Assembly (NCBI RefSeq): GCF_000718515.1
Contig: NZ_JNZS01000005.1
Coordinates: 62,001-126,000 of the forward strand
DNA length: 64,000 nucleotides
Reading direction: 5' to 3'
Source: Micromonospora parva
Lineage (GTDB): Bacteria; Actinomycetota; Actinomycetes; Mycobacteriales; Micromonosporaceae
Made by a program: the position numbers and the translations under genes. Numbering within the stretch: position 1 is the first letter of the stretch; every line of letters starts with the position of its first letter. This document shows, in pieces, positions 1 to 8,382 of this stretch. The notes under the pieces were generated by a model. The model was not told the origin of the DNA. It worked only from the letters and a program-made list of their open reading frames with translations, and ran no database searches.

Positions 1-76
1 CCCGGGAACAGTCGCCAAACTTCCAGTGTTGTGCCAGCGTCGGAACAGGTGACGGTGCGACCCGAGGAGGTGGCAG

Positions 77-445
77 ATGGATCTTCTGGCGGACTACCGG
101 CGGGCGACCATGTTCTTCGAAACCGGTGACCCCAGCGGGGCAGCCCGACTGCTGGAGCCGATCATCGACGCCGAACCCGGCAACGCGGCGGTTCGGCAGT
201 TGCTGGCCCGGGCGTACTTCCAGTCGGCCCAGCTCACTCGGGCCGAGGAGCACCTGCGCGAGCTTATCGAGCGGGACCCCAGCGACCACTACGCACACCA
301 CGTGCTCGGTCGGACGCTGGAACGGCTCAACCGGCACAACGACGCGCTGCGGCACCTGCGCATCGCCGCCGCGATGTACGCGGCCAACGACGACTACCGG
401 ACCGCGCTGGAGCGGGTGGAGACCCGCCTGGGCGGCAGGCGCTGA
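77..445 (+). CDS. Small TPR-repeat protein
   Basis: Encodes 122 residues that read as stacked tetratricopeptide helices, with two recognisable TPR units at about residues 35-68 and 69-102 (LLARAYFQSAQ..., HVLGRTLERLNRHNDALRHL). TPRs are protein-protein interaction scaffolds; no enzymatic domain, signal peptide or membrane segment is present, so it is probably a cytosolic adaptor. The ATG follows a GAGGAGG ribosome-binding site at a good distance. The next gene on this strand is a small Smr protein 118 bp downstream. The partner cannot be deduced from sequence. The fold call is firm; the role is unknown. Confidence 0.85.
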   Translation: MDLLADYRRATMFFETGDPSGAARLLEPIIDAEPGNAAVRQLLARAYFQSAQLTRAEEHLRELIERDPSDHYAHHVLGRTLERLNRHNDALRHLRIAAAMYAANDDYRTALERVETRLGGRR

Positions 446-563
446 GCCTGACCCGGTGACGAGTGCGGGGGCGGTCCCACGGGGCCGCCCCTTCGTCGTC
501 GGACGACCCGGCGGACGTGCCTAGGATGGCGGACATGGGACCTGACCGGCCGGGGGCTGCGGC

Positions 564-818
564 ATGAAGCTCAAGCTGGACCTGCACGAGATCTTCAACA
601 AGGGCCACGACATCGACCGCGCCCTGCGCGGGATCATGGACGAGGCGGTGGCGAAGAAGGCCACCCTCGTCGAGATCATCCCGGGTAAGGGGTCCGGCCA
701 GCTCAAGAAGCGGGTGCTGCGGTTCCTCGACCAGAAGGATGTCAAGCAGCTCTACCACCGGGTGGAGAAGGACTCGAAGAACTTCGGCCGCCTCTTCGTC
801 CACTTCCGCTGGAAGTAA
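564..818 (+). CDS. Smr-domain protein (MutS2 C-terminal-like)
   Basis: An 84-residue stand-alone Smr domain. It opens with the typical LDLHE motif (residues 5-9) and carries the IIPGKGSGQLKKRV segment (about 39-52), which matches the conserved GxG loop of the Smr family. Smr domains bind and in some cases cut nucleic acid, and occur as the C-terminal domain of MutS2 or as single-domain proteins. This one lacks the MutS ATPase part and is complete as a small protein. The ATG follows a GGGGGCTG purine stretch. Whether it is a nuclease cannot be seen from sequence. Confidence 0.88.
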   Translation: MKLKLDLHEIFNKGHDIDRALRGIMDEAVAKKATLVEIIPGKGSGQLKKRVLRFLDQKDVKQLYHRVEKDSKNFGRLFVHFRWK

Positions 819-885
819 GACCACGGCCAACGGAAGCACTGCGGACAGGCTGCCCAGCCCGGCCGACGAGCTGGCACTACACACG

Positions 886-1038
886 TCAGGCCCCGACCTC
901 AGCGACCATCGTGTCCGCGTCCTCGAACGACTCGACCGTGCGGAATCCTTCAGCGGCGGTCAGGTATCGGAACCAGGCTGCGCCGACTGACCGCTCAGCT
1001 TGGCCGACCGCAACCAGGCCAAAGTCGGTTGGCCGCAT
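886..1038 (-). pseudogene. Probable GNAT acetyltransferase remnant
   Basis: On the minus strand a 50-codon open frame (ATG at 1038, stop at 886) reads like the middle of a GNAT N-acetyltransferase: a GLVAVGQ strand followed by VGAAWFRYLTAAEGFRTV, as in the core motif (G-x-P-V-G-A-A-W-x-R) of many actinobacterial GNATs. The acetyl-CoA pyrophosphate-binding Q/RxxGxG/A motif and the N-terminal helices are absent, and an in-frame TGA lies a short distance upstream. This is inferred to be a decayed gene fragment in the otherwise empty 819-1115 spacer. A short functional peptide cannot be excluded. Confidence 0.4.
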
Positions 1039-1115
1039 CCACCCGATCAGCCGAGGTTGCTGCGCGGACGCCGAGGTCAGTCACCGCCGAAGCCTCGCAC
1101 ACGACTCGGACCAGG

Positions 1116-1742
1116 TCAGCCCTGTGGGCGCTGCGCCCAGAAGAGGCTGTGCCCGCTGCTGCCCTCCGGGACGAAATCCTCGGCGCTGATCGTCAGCCCC
1201 GCCTGCTGCAGCCAGGCGCGGTAACTGGAGGCGTCGGCGTGGCTCCACCACATGGTGGCGGGGCCATCGAGCCAGTTGTCCTCGGTGCCTGTCCAGGCGG
1301 TGTTGCCGACGGTGGTGAGCAGCCAGCCGCCGGGGCGTAACCAGGTGGCGATGCTCTTGATGAGCTGCGGCTGGTCGGCCAGGGGCATATGGATGAGGGC
1401 GTAGAGGCAAACCACGGCATCGAAGGAGGCCGGCGGCAGGTCGAGCCGGGTGGCGTCCGAGTGGAGAAAGGTGCCGTTTGGCACCAGGCGGCGTGCCCGC
1501 TCGATCTGCACGTCGCTGACGTCAACGCCGGTCACGCGGTGTCCCGCGTTGGCGAGGAAGCGGGCGACCGGCACCCCGCAGCCGCACCCGAGGTCGAGGA
1601 CCCCTGCTGAGGCAGGTAGGCGCTGGTGTAAGTCGGCCAGCCAGGGACCGTACTGGCCGTCGTCGGCGTCGTCCGATCGATAGTGGTAGGAGAGCGTGTC
1701 GTACCCCCGTCGTACCAATTCACGCTCGTCGTTCCTGCTCAT
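1116..1742 (-). CDS. Class I SAM-dependent methyltransferase
   Basis: Encodes 208 residues from the ATG at 1742 (reading MSRNDERELVRRGYDTLS). The frame stays open further upstream, but the protein similarity begins there. The Rossmann methyltransferase core is clear: VLDLGCGCGVPVARFL (motif I, SAM binding), GVDVSDVQIERAR (motif II, acidic residue for the ribose), a DATRLDLPPASFDAVVC segment, and LRPGGWLLTTVG (post-core). The substrate is unknown; the family includes small-molecule and ubiquinone/menaquinone-type methyltransferases. It is divergent from the ATPase gene at 1887, with a 144-bp spacer that must carry both promoters. Confidence 0.88.
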   Translation of the reverse strand: MSRNDERELVRRGYDTLSYHYRSDDADDGQYGPWLADLHQRLPASAGVLDLGCGCGVPVARFLANAGHRVTGVDVSDVQIERARRLVPNGTFLHSDATRLDLPPASFDAVVCLYALIHMPLADQPQLIKSIATWLRPGGWLLTTVGNTAWTGTEDNWLDGPATMWWSHADASSYRAWLQQAGLTISAEDFVPEGSSGHSLFWAQRPQG

Positions 1743-1886
1743 TCCGGGAACCCTACGAGGCTCGGTGTCGCCTGCCAGCGGTAGAGGTCGCACAGCAGGC
1801 AAATCTCGGCGCAGTGGTGGATCAGTTCCCTGCTGAGGTAGGTAGACTGTCTCGAAGTAAGATTGAATCTAGCTTCGGGAGGGTCG

Positions 1887-3335
1887 ATGTTCATCGGCCG
1901 CCGGACGGAACTCGACCTGCTCGGCAAGCAGCTTGATCATGTGAAGCGCACCGGTCAGGGCCGTTCCGTCGCCATCCGTGGTCGCCGCCAGGTGGGCAAG
2001 TCGCGGCTGGTGCAGGAGTTGTGCGACAGGGTCGACCTGCCGTACTGCTTCTACACTGCGGTCAAGGGCGCATCGAGCATCGAAGCGGTCGGCTACTTTC
2101 TCGGTGCCCTGCGCGACTCGTCGCTGCTCACCTCCAGCGGTCGTGACCTGCTGCCGTCCCAGCCACCGGCCGGTGGCTGGGGAGACATGCTGCGGGTCCT
2201 GGCGGGCGTCCTGCCCGATACGCCGAGTGTGGTCGTCCTGGACGAACTGCCCTGGATCTCCGAGCAGGACACGACGTTCGACGGGCACCTTCAGGTCGCC
2301 TGGGACCGGCTCATCTCCGGCAAGCCGGTGCTACTGCTGCTGCTCGGCAGTGATCTGCACATGATGCAGCGGTTCACCGAGTACGACCGCCCGTTCTACG
2401 GCAGGGCCACGAACATGGTCCTCGGCCCGTTCAATCCCGCCGAAACCGCCGCGGTGACCGGGTTGAGCGGCGCGGACGCGATCGATGCGCACCTGATCAC
2501 CGGCGGGTTGCCCGGTGTGGCTCTGGAGTGGTCCCCGGGTACGCCCCCCGCCGATTTCCTGGGTCAGGAGATCTCCAACAAGACGTCGGCGTTGTTCACC
2601 GTCCCCGAGCAGTCTCTGGCGTCGGAGTTTCCCGCCCCGGACACTGCCCGACGCATCCTGGAAGCGGTCGGTGGGGCAGGTAGCCGTACGTTCAGCAACA
2701 TCGCCGCTGCCGCCGGGGACCGCGGCGGCCCGGTCAGCTCCGGCACCCTGTCCCCGCTGCTGCACCGGCTCGTCGAGGAGAAACAGGTCCTCGCCGTCGA
2801 CAAGCCGCTGTCCACCAAGCCCAGCAAGCTGGCCCAGTACCGGATCGCCGACAGCAATCTGCGCCTGTATCTCGCCATTCTTCGGGATGTGCACCAACTG
2901 GTGCTGCGCGACCGGTCAGCGGCCGCCCGCGCCATCCTCGACAGTCGGTGGTCATCCTGGCGGGGCAACGCCGTCGAGCCGCTCATCCGCGATGCGCTCG
3001 CCATCAGCGCCGGGGCCGGCGGTTTGCCCTGGACCGACACCTGGGAAGTCGGCGGCTGGTGGAATCGGCAGTCCAACCCGGAAATCGATCTTGTCGGCGC
3101 GGACCGCGCCCCGATCGCCTCCCGCATCGCGTTCGCCGGCTCGATCAAGTGGCAGGACGGCCCCTTCGACCGACGTCATCTCGACGAACTGCGCCGCGAT
3201 GCCCCGCTGATCCCGGGTTTTCAGCCCGGGGTCAGCGGCCTGGTCGTCGTCAGCCGCTCCGGAGTCGACCTCCCGGCCGAGGCCGTGCACCTGGTGTGGG
3301 GGCCGAACGACGTCCTCCAGGCGTGGTCGGCCTGA
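1887..3335 (+). CDS. AAA-type ATPase with C-terminal DUF234/nuclease-like domain
   Basis: The start is placed at the ATG at 1887 (MFIGRRTELDLL) because a GGGAGG ribosome-binding site lies just upstream; the frame is open from 1863. The product of about 482 residues begins with the FIGR(R/E)xEL signature of the archaeal-type STAND/AAA ATPase family, has Walker A GRRQVGKS (about 32-39) and a Walker B-like VVVLDELPW segment. The C-terminal 150 residues match the layout of DUF234: a winged-helix region and then a PD-(D/E)xK-like core (NPEIDLVGAD ... FAGSIKW). The canonical ExK is SIK here, so catalysis may be lost. Such ATPases are often accessory genes of unknown role. It sits alone between a methyltransferase and a membrane protein. 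Confidence 0.82.
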   Translation: MFIGRRTELDLLGKQLDHVKRTGQGRSVAIRGRRQVGKSRLVQELCDRVDLPYCFYTAVKGASSIEAVGYFLGALRDSSLLTSSGRDLLPSQPPAGGWGDMLRVLAGVLPDTPSVVVLDELPWISEQDTTFDGHLQVAWDRLISGKPVLLLLLGSDLHMMQRFTEYDRPFYGRATNMVLGPFNPAETAAVTGLSGADAIDAHLITGGLPGVALEWSPGTPPADFLGQEISNKTSALFTVPEQSLASEFPAPDTARRILEAVGGAGSRTFSNIAAAAGDRGGPVSSGTLSPLLHRLVEEKQVLAVDKPLSTKPSKLAQYRIADSNLRLYLAILRDVHQLVLRDRSAAARAILDSRWSSWRGNAVEPLIRDALAISAGAGGLPWTDTWEVGGWWNRQSNPEIDLVGADRAPIASRIAFAGSIKWQDGPFDRRHLDELRRDAPLIPGFQPGVSGLVVVSRSGVDLPAEAVHLVWGPNDVLQAWSA

Positions 3336-3391
3336 CGCTGTCCAACGGTGGATCGGCACAGGCGGCCGGGGAACGGGCAGGCTGCACCTCG

Positions 3392-3424
3392 TCTGACCCC
3401 GGCACTACAGCAACGGGGGTCAGA
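3392..3424. terminator. Inverted repeat, putative bidirectional terminator
   Basis: Arms TCTGACCCC (3392-3400) and GGGGTCAGA (3416-3424) are perfect complements around a 15-nt loop. The repeat lies between the convergent ATPase gene and the small membrane-protein gene and overlaps the last codons of the latter. There is no U tract, which is usual in high-GC actinobacteria. Confidence 0.5.
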
Positions 3425-3761
3425 GGCTGGCGGTGAGGAGTGCGCAGGCGAGCAGCGGCAGCGCGGAGAGGGTGCCCACCAGGGCTGACGAGCGGATCCG
3501 GGCACGGGAGAGGAGCACCGCGAGCGTCGCCAGGCTGACCAACAGCGCGAGGAACGCCGCCGGCAGGGCCACGTAGAGCCCGAAGAGCAGCGCCCTCGAC
3601 CGTTCGGAGTCGCACGCCTCGCCGCAGTTCGCCGGGACCGAACCGGAGAGCGTGCTGAGGAACAGACCGAACGACACGACGGCGGCCACGTACCAGCCGG
3701 CCAGCACCAGGAACGAGGAGCGCGCGTCGGCGAGGTCGGTGCGGGGCGGAGCCAGCGTCAT
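3420..3761 (-). CDS. Small integral membrane protein
   Basis: A 113-residue protein with about three hydrophobic segments (residues about 18-40, 62-84 and 92-112), separated by a short loop with two cysteines (CGEACDSE) that could form an extracytoplasmic disulfide. There is no signal peptidase site and no recognisable family. It is convergent with the upstream ATPase and divergent from the LPLTG protein gene. It is probably a plasma-membrane protein of unknown role. Confidence 0.7.
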   Translation of the reverse strand: MTLAPPRTDLADARSSFLVLAGWYVAAVVSFGLFLSTLSGSVPANCGEACDSERSRALLFGLYVALPAAFLALLVSLATLAVLLSRARIRSSALVGTLSALPLLACALLTASL

Positions 3762-3965
3762 GAGCGAAGTATCCGCTGTTGTGAGCGGGCGAGCAGCCTG
3801 GGCCAGGCGCGCCGCACCGTCCAGCCGCGCCGTCCAGCCGCACTGCCTCGTTGCTGCGGCCGCTATTCCCTTTTGCCCGATGGGCCCTTCGTCGCGGGAC
3901 GGCCGTTCAATTCAGGCTGCGTTATGCTCCGGCGGTCCAAAAACGAGGATCCACGGGGGTCTGGT

Positions 3966-5657
3966 TTGTTCAGGTGGAATAAGGTTGCCCGGCGAATAGC
4001 TGCGGCCACTTTTGTCTGTTTTGTTGGTTCTATCGTTCCTGTCGCGACGGTGCCCGCGCAGGCGTCAGCCGCGGCGCTGCCGCAGTTGAAGGCGGCGATC
4101 CCGGCCCAAAGTCTCATCCGGGCAGGCCTGTCATCCACGCTGTACCACCTCGACATTCAGCTTGGGCTGGACAAGCGCCAGGCTACGGAGGTGACGACCA
4201 GGTCGGACATCAGCGAAATCAAAGACAAGATGATGTTTTCGTTCGACGACGAGGGTTGCGAACGCGTCGGCGATGTCGTTACGTGCCGGGAGTACGCACG
4301 GTTCGGGTTGGGTGCCAGCCAGACGGCGAGCGCATTCGGGTACGCCTCACCGCAAGGCTCGACTCTGCCCAGCGGCGTTGTCGGCACCGTCCGGACGACC
4401 GTCGAGGTCAAGGGTTACGCGCCGGCGAATGTGCAGACCGAGATCATCGCGGTTGACCAGTTGACGGTAGGGCGCGTTGTCATGCCGACCCTGACCGCTG
4501 CGCCGGGTGACACGGTTACCGCCCGCTTCGGGTTCAAGGTTTCCGGCACGGTGCCGGCGCGCGGCGTGGTCCTCGACTTCAGGGGCGGCGGTCCGCCACG
4601 TGGTGTGCAGGACCTGAGCTCAGGCCTGTGGCCGGCTGAGGCGGTGGACCGGTTCTCCAACTGCTCCTACAACGGCGTCGAGTTGCTCTGGTGCCGTTTC
4701 GACCAGGAATTTGCGCCGGGTCGGACGTTCGTGGTCCCCGTTCGGGTGAAGGTCAGGGCGGATTCCGGTAAGAAGGTGAGCCTGCTCGCGGGCATCCAGC
4801 CGTCGTCGGTCCGCCTGCCGAAGATCGAGGCGGTTCGTGCCGTGGCGCCAACGGAGCTGGGCGTGCCGGGCGGTGGCCCCAAGCTCGTTGTTGATAACGC
4901 GCCCGCTGTCACCGAGGCCGCTCCCCACTTGTTCGAGGCATCGGCTGAGCAGACCATCCAGACCGACAGCAAGCTCGCCTCCGACTACGAGAAGGTGAAG
5001 CTGTTCGCCAGTACGGTCTATTACCAGAAGACGGGCGACGTGGCGCCGCTGGAAGTGGGATTCGACAACGGTGGCGAAGCGCTCAGCCGTGACCCGTTGC
5101 TGCTTGTCCAAATCCCCTTCCGCACCAAGGCGGTAGCGGTTCCGGACTCGTGCTTTGACATAATTCCGCATATGGACTATGTCGAGCCCGCGCTGACAAA
5201 TCCGGCACCGCTGGGCCGCGAACAGTATCTGTGCGGCTGGCGTGGGGTCGTCGGCAATGGTCAGCGGCTGAGCCTGAAGTTCTCCCTGCGCGTGGAGGAG
5301 GACAATGCGTACGGGGGCGAAGTGCGGCGCTATCCGTTCGACTTTTCGGAAAAGTCGAACGTGACGATCAACGTTGTCAAGGGGACGCCGCCCACCCCGT
5401 CGCCCTCGGCGTCTGCCACGCCCAGCCCAGGGCCGAGCGGATCGCCACCGGCCACCGCCACTCCGACCCCGAGCGGGTCGGCGTCGGTCCCGGGGGCGGC
5501 ATCGCCGTCATCGCCCGCGTCGGGTGGCGGTGGCGGCCTGCCCCTGACCGGTCTGCCCCTGGTCACGTTCGGTGCCGTCGGCGTGGGGATGCTGGTGGTC
5601 GGGTTCCTCCTGCTGCACTACGGCCGGCGTAAGCGGCTGACCATCCGCAGCGAGTAG
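3966..5657 (+). CDS. LPLTG cell-wall-anchored surface protein
   Basis: The suggested start is TTG at 3966, preceded by a GGGGG run 7 nt upstream. It gives a 563-residue precursor with a textbook signal peptide (FRWNKVARR, hydrophobic core, AQASAA). Upstream in-frame alternatives are ATG at 3924 and 3873. The body resembles beta-sandwich surface domains with paired cysteines. A Pro/Ser/Thr-rich wall-spanning stretch runs over about residues 475-523, followed by LPLTG (525-529), a membrane helix and a basic GRRKR tail. That is the full sortase sorting signal, so it is predicted to be covalently attached to peptidoglycan. No sortase gene is in the window. Third-position A/T is more frequent than in neighbours, especially at the 5' end, which suggests later acquisition. 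Confidence 0.85.
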   Translation: MFRWNKVARRIAAATFVCFVGSIVPVATVPAQASAAALPQLKAAIPAQSLIRAGLSSTLYHLDIQLGLDKRQATEVTTRSDISEIKDKMMFSFDDEGCERVGDVVTCREYARFGLGASQTASAFGYASPQGSTLPSGVVGTVRTTVEVKGYAPANVQTEIIAVDQLTVGRVVMPTLTAAPGDTVTARFGFKVSGTVPARGVVLDFRGGGPPRGVQDLSSGLWPAEAVDRFSNCSYNGVELLWCRFDQEFAPGRTFVVPVRVKVRADSGKKVSLLAGIQPSSVRLPKIEAVRAVAPTELGVPGGGPKLVVDNAPAVTEAAPHLFEASAEQTIQTDSKLASDYEKVKLFASTVYYQKTGDVAPLEVGFDNGGEALSRDPLLLVQIPFRTKAVAVPDSCFDIIPHMDYVEPALTNPAPLGREQYLCGWRGVVGNGQRLSLKFSLRVEEDNAYGGEVRRYPFDFSEKSNVTINVVKGTPPTPSPSASATPSPGPSGSPPATATPTPSGSASVPGAASPSSPASGGGGGLPLTGLPLVTFGAVGVGMLVVGFLLLHYGRRKRLTIRSE

Positions 5658-5704
5658 GGGCGGACGCGCCAGGAGTCAGGTTCGACCAGCTCTGCTGAGT
5701 GACA

Positions 5705-5734
5705 CGGCGGGGGACCGGAGACGGTCCCCCGCCG
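5705..5734. terminator. Strong 13-bp stem terminator between convergent genes
   Basis: CGGCGGGGGACCG (5705-5717) and CGGTCCCCCGCCG (5722-5734) form a perfect 13-bp stem with a 4-nt GAGA loop. It sits between the 3' ends of the LPLTG protein gene and the convergent M28 peptidase gene, where a bidirectional terminator is expected. Confidence 0.8.
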
Positions 5735-5745
5735 CCGTCGTCGTT

Positions 5746-8169
5746 CTAGAACTGGTAGGTGCGGGCGACCGCCAGCATTTCCGAGCTGTGCGACCCGACG
5801 ACGCCGACGGCCGGCGGCCGGGGCCGGAAGCCGGGCAGCGCGTCCAAGCCGTCGCTGGCGTCCATCGCCCGCAGCGCCACCTGCCCGGCGATCGGCCGCA
5901 CCGCCAACGTGACCTCGATGCCCTCGGCCGGCGGGGCGTGGAACACCAGCCCGAAGCCCCACTTGCCGTCCCGGGGCTCCACCGGCACCGACCGCCCCGC
6001 CACCTCGGCGCGCAGCACCGTGGCGGTCGACGTGTCGACGTGCAGTGTGGCGATCCGGGCGACCCGCTGCGGGGTGAGCCGCAGCCGCAGGGTGCGTACG
6101 TTACCGGCGGCGGCGTCGGTCAGCACCAACTCCAGCTTCGGCGCCGGCAGGTTCGCCGCCTGCGCCGGGCCGGCCCGCAGCTCAGCGTCGCCGAGCCCGG
6201 GGAAGTCGTCGCCGATGTCGGTCACCCCGTCCACGTAACCGTCGGTCCACGGCTGCGGGTCGCTCTCGTGGCTGAGCCAACGGGCCTGGCCGGTGCCGGC
6301 GTCCATGGCGTACATCAGGTGGGTCGGCACCGGGTGGGCGGCGTCGAAGCGGTCGACGGCCAGCCCGACCCCGGCGAGCACCACCGCCGCCACGGCGGCC
6401 GCGCCGGCCGGCAGCACCGCGAGCCGCCGGGCCCGCAGCGCGAGCATCCCGCGCTGGCCGCCGGCCTGCGGGTGCAGCAGGTCGACCACCGGCAGGGCGA
6501 CCAGGCCGAGCAGCACCGCCACCAGCGCGGCCACCCCGCCCATCGCCATCCCCAGCGCGGGGAAGAGCAGCACCACGGTGGGCAGCAGGATGACCACGCC
6601 GACGGCCGCGGCGGCCGTCACCGCCACCACCGGCCACGGCCCGGTCTGCCGGGTACGCAGCGCGACCAGCCCGCCGACGGCGCCGGCCAGCGCCGGCAGT
6701 GTGGTGAGGTACGCCCCACCCGGCACCGCCACGGCGAGCAGCACCCCGAGCACTGCCAGCCAGGCCAGTCCGCCGACGGCGAGCGCGGCCGGGCCGATCC
6801 GGCGGCGGGTCAGCGCGTACCAGGCGAACAGGATGGCGGCGGCGAGCGCCACAACGGCCAGCCGGTACCAGATCGGCCGGTACGGGTCGAGCAGCTCCGC
6901 GTACCCCGGTCGGATCGTGGTGATCGCCAGCCAGAGCAGTTGGGCGGCGACCGGCGCGGCGATGATCGGCACCAGGGCCAGCGCGAAGCCGGCGGCCAGC
7001 CGGCCGGTGCTGGCCCGGCCGCTGCGGCGGGTCAGCCAGGCCAGGGCGGCCACCGCGACCAGCGCGAGCACTGCCGACGGCAGGGTGAGCGTGCCCGGGT
7101 AGCGGACCAGCCCACCGGGGACGGGGAAGTAGGTGGCGTCGTGCCCGGAGCGCAGGTCGGTCAGGTCGACGCCGCCGAACTCCCGGGCCAGGCCCAACGC
7201 GTTGTCCCCGTGCTGCTGGAGGCTGCCCCGGTCCAGGGCGGCCGGAGTGTCCAACGGCGTGTGGTAGATCGCCCCGCCGTCGATGTACGCCGAGTTCAGC
7301 CCGACGAACTTCTGATCGAGGAAGGCGGTGAAGTCGGTGTCGTTGGGCAGCGCACGGTAGATCTCCACAGCGAACGAGGTGCCGACCGGGTGCGGTGCGG
7401 CCCGGCCGAAGATGTCCACCAGCTTCGCGTTGTTCCGGGACGTCTCGAACATGATCACCGGCCCGGTGGAGCCCCGCGCCTCCAGGTTGAGCACCACCCC
7501 ACCGTCGGCGGCGAGCGGATGACTGGCGGCGAACGCGGCGGCCCCGCAGAGGCACGCCTCCTCGGCGTCGGTCAGCACGAAGACGATGTCGTTGCGGGGC
7601 CGGGGGCCGGTGGTCAGCGCGCGGGCCACCTCCAGGATGGCCGACGTGCCGGCCGCATCGTCGTTGCCACCCGGCCCGGTCTGCACCGAGTCGTAGTGGG
7701 CGACCAGGAAGACCCGACCGGTCGAGTCGGTACCGGGCAGCCGGGCCACCACGTTGCGGACCCGGGCGACCGTCGCGCCGCCCGCCGCGCCGCTGAGCTG
7801 ACCGGCCTCCGGCGCCACCGTGTCCTGTACCTCGGTCTCCAGGCCCAGCCCGCGCAGCTGCTGCTCAAGGTGCGCCCGGACCTGCTCGTTGGCGGAGCTG
7901 CCGGCGACGTGGGACCGGGCGGCGATCACCTGGACGTCCTCGTACGCCCGGTCGGCGCTGAACGCGTCGGCCGGTGCGTCGGTCGGCCGGGGGGTCGGGG
8001 TGCGCAGGTCGAGCAGACTGCCGGCGCCGAGCGCGGTCAGCGCGACGAGCGCCGCCGCGGCGGCCACGAGCCGCCGGCGTGGCCGGGTCAGCGCGCGGTC
8101 GGCAGGGGGTACGCCCGGAATGGGACGGGGCCGCGTGCCCGTCTCGGCCGGCGTGGTGGATGCGCCCAC
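5746..8169 (-). CDS. M28-family membrane metallopeptidase
   Basis: An 807-residue protein starting at GTG 8169 after a GAGGAG ribosome-binding site. A membrane segment at about 32-52 is followed by an M28 aminopeptidase domain with all dizinc ligands visible: H158 in AHYDS, D170 in GGNDDAAG, the catalytic acid pair E203/E204 in DAEE, E230 in NLEARGS and H303 in YHTPLDTP. The C-terminal half holds about eight transmembrane helices and a final soluble beta-rich domain. This architecture resembles the ER metallopeptidase 1 (Fxna) group of M28. The catalytic domain probably faces outside. The DAEEACLCGA segment carries two cysteines not typical of the family. The substrate is unknown. Confidence 0.88.
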   Translation of the reverse strand: MGASTTPAETGTRPRPIPGVPPADRALTRPRRRLVAAAAALVALTALGAGSLLDLRTPTPRPTDAPADAFSADRAYEDVQVIAARSHVAGSSANEQVRAHLEQQLRGLGLETEVQDTVAPEAGQLSGAAGGATVARVRNVVARLPGTDSTGRVFLVAHYDSVQTGPGGNDDAAGTSAILEVARALTTGPRPRNDIVFVLTDAEEACLCGAAAFAASHPLAADGGVVLNLEARGSTGPVIMFETSRNNAKLVDIFGRAAPHPVGTSFAVEIYRALPNDTDFTAFLDQKFVGLNSAYIDGGAIYHTPLDTPAALDRGSLQQHGDNALGLAREFGGVDLTDLRSGHDATYFPVPGGLVRYPGTLTLPSAVLALVAVAALAWLTRRSGRASTGRLAAGFALALVPIIAAPVAAQLLWLAITTIRPGYAELLDPYRPIWYRLAVVALAAAILFAWYALTRRRIGPAALAVGGLAWLAVLGVLLAVAVPGGAYLTTLPALAGAVGGLVALRTRQTGPWPVVAVTAAAAVGVVILLPTVVLLFPALGMAMGGVAALVAVLLGLVALPVVDLLHPQAGGQRGMLALRARRLAVLPAGAAAVAAVVLAGVGLAVDRFDAAHPVPTHLMYAMDAGTGQARWLSHESDPQPWTDGYVDGVTDIGDDFPGLGDAELRAGPAQAANLPAPKLELVLTDAAAGNVRTLRLRLTPQRVARIATLHVDTSTATVLRAEVAGRSVPVEPRDGKWGFGLVFHAPPAEGIEVTLAVRPIAGQVALRAMDASDGLDALPGFRPRPPAVGVVGSHSSEMLAVARTYQF

Positions 8170-8382
8170 GGGGACTCCTCGGGGATGGTGGGGCCTGGGG
8201 TGGGATCATCCTGCCCGTCGACGGCCGCGGATGGGACGGCCGGTCGCCCGACGTCCACCAACCGCCCGGTTTGTCACGGGGCGGGCAGTGATGCGGCCCA
8301 TCCCCGCCCGCGCCGCAGGCGTCGTGTTGTGTGCGACCGTTGTCTAATACAGGATCAGCAGGGCACTCGGAAGGAGCCCGAC

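Noticed and set aside
1801..1886. A -10/-35 promoter before the DUF234 ATPase
   Set aside because: TAAGAT (1858-1863) is a plausible -10, but no -35 of quality stands 16-18 bp upstream.
5788..8382. A very long open frame antisense to the M28 peptidase that joins in frame to the receiver-phosphatase gene
   Set aside because: Its translation is the Arg/Gly/Gln-rich low-complexity typical of antisense frames in GC-rich DNA, while the M28 frame has all catalytic motifs.
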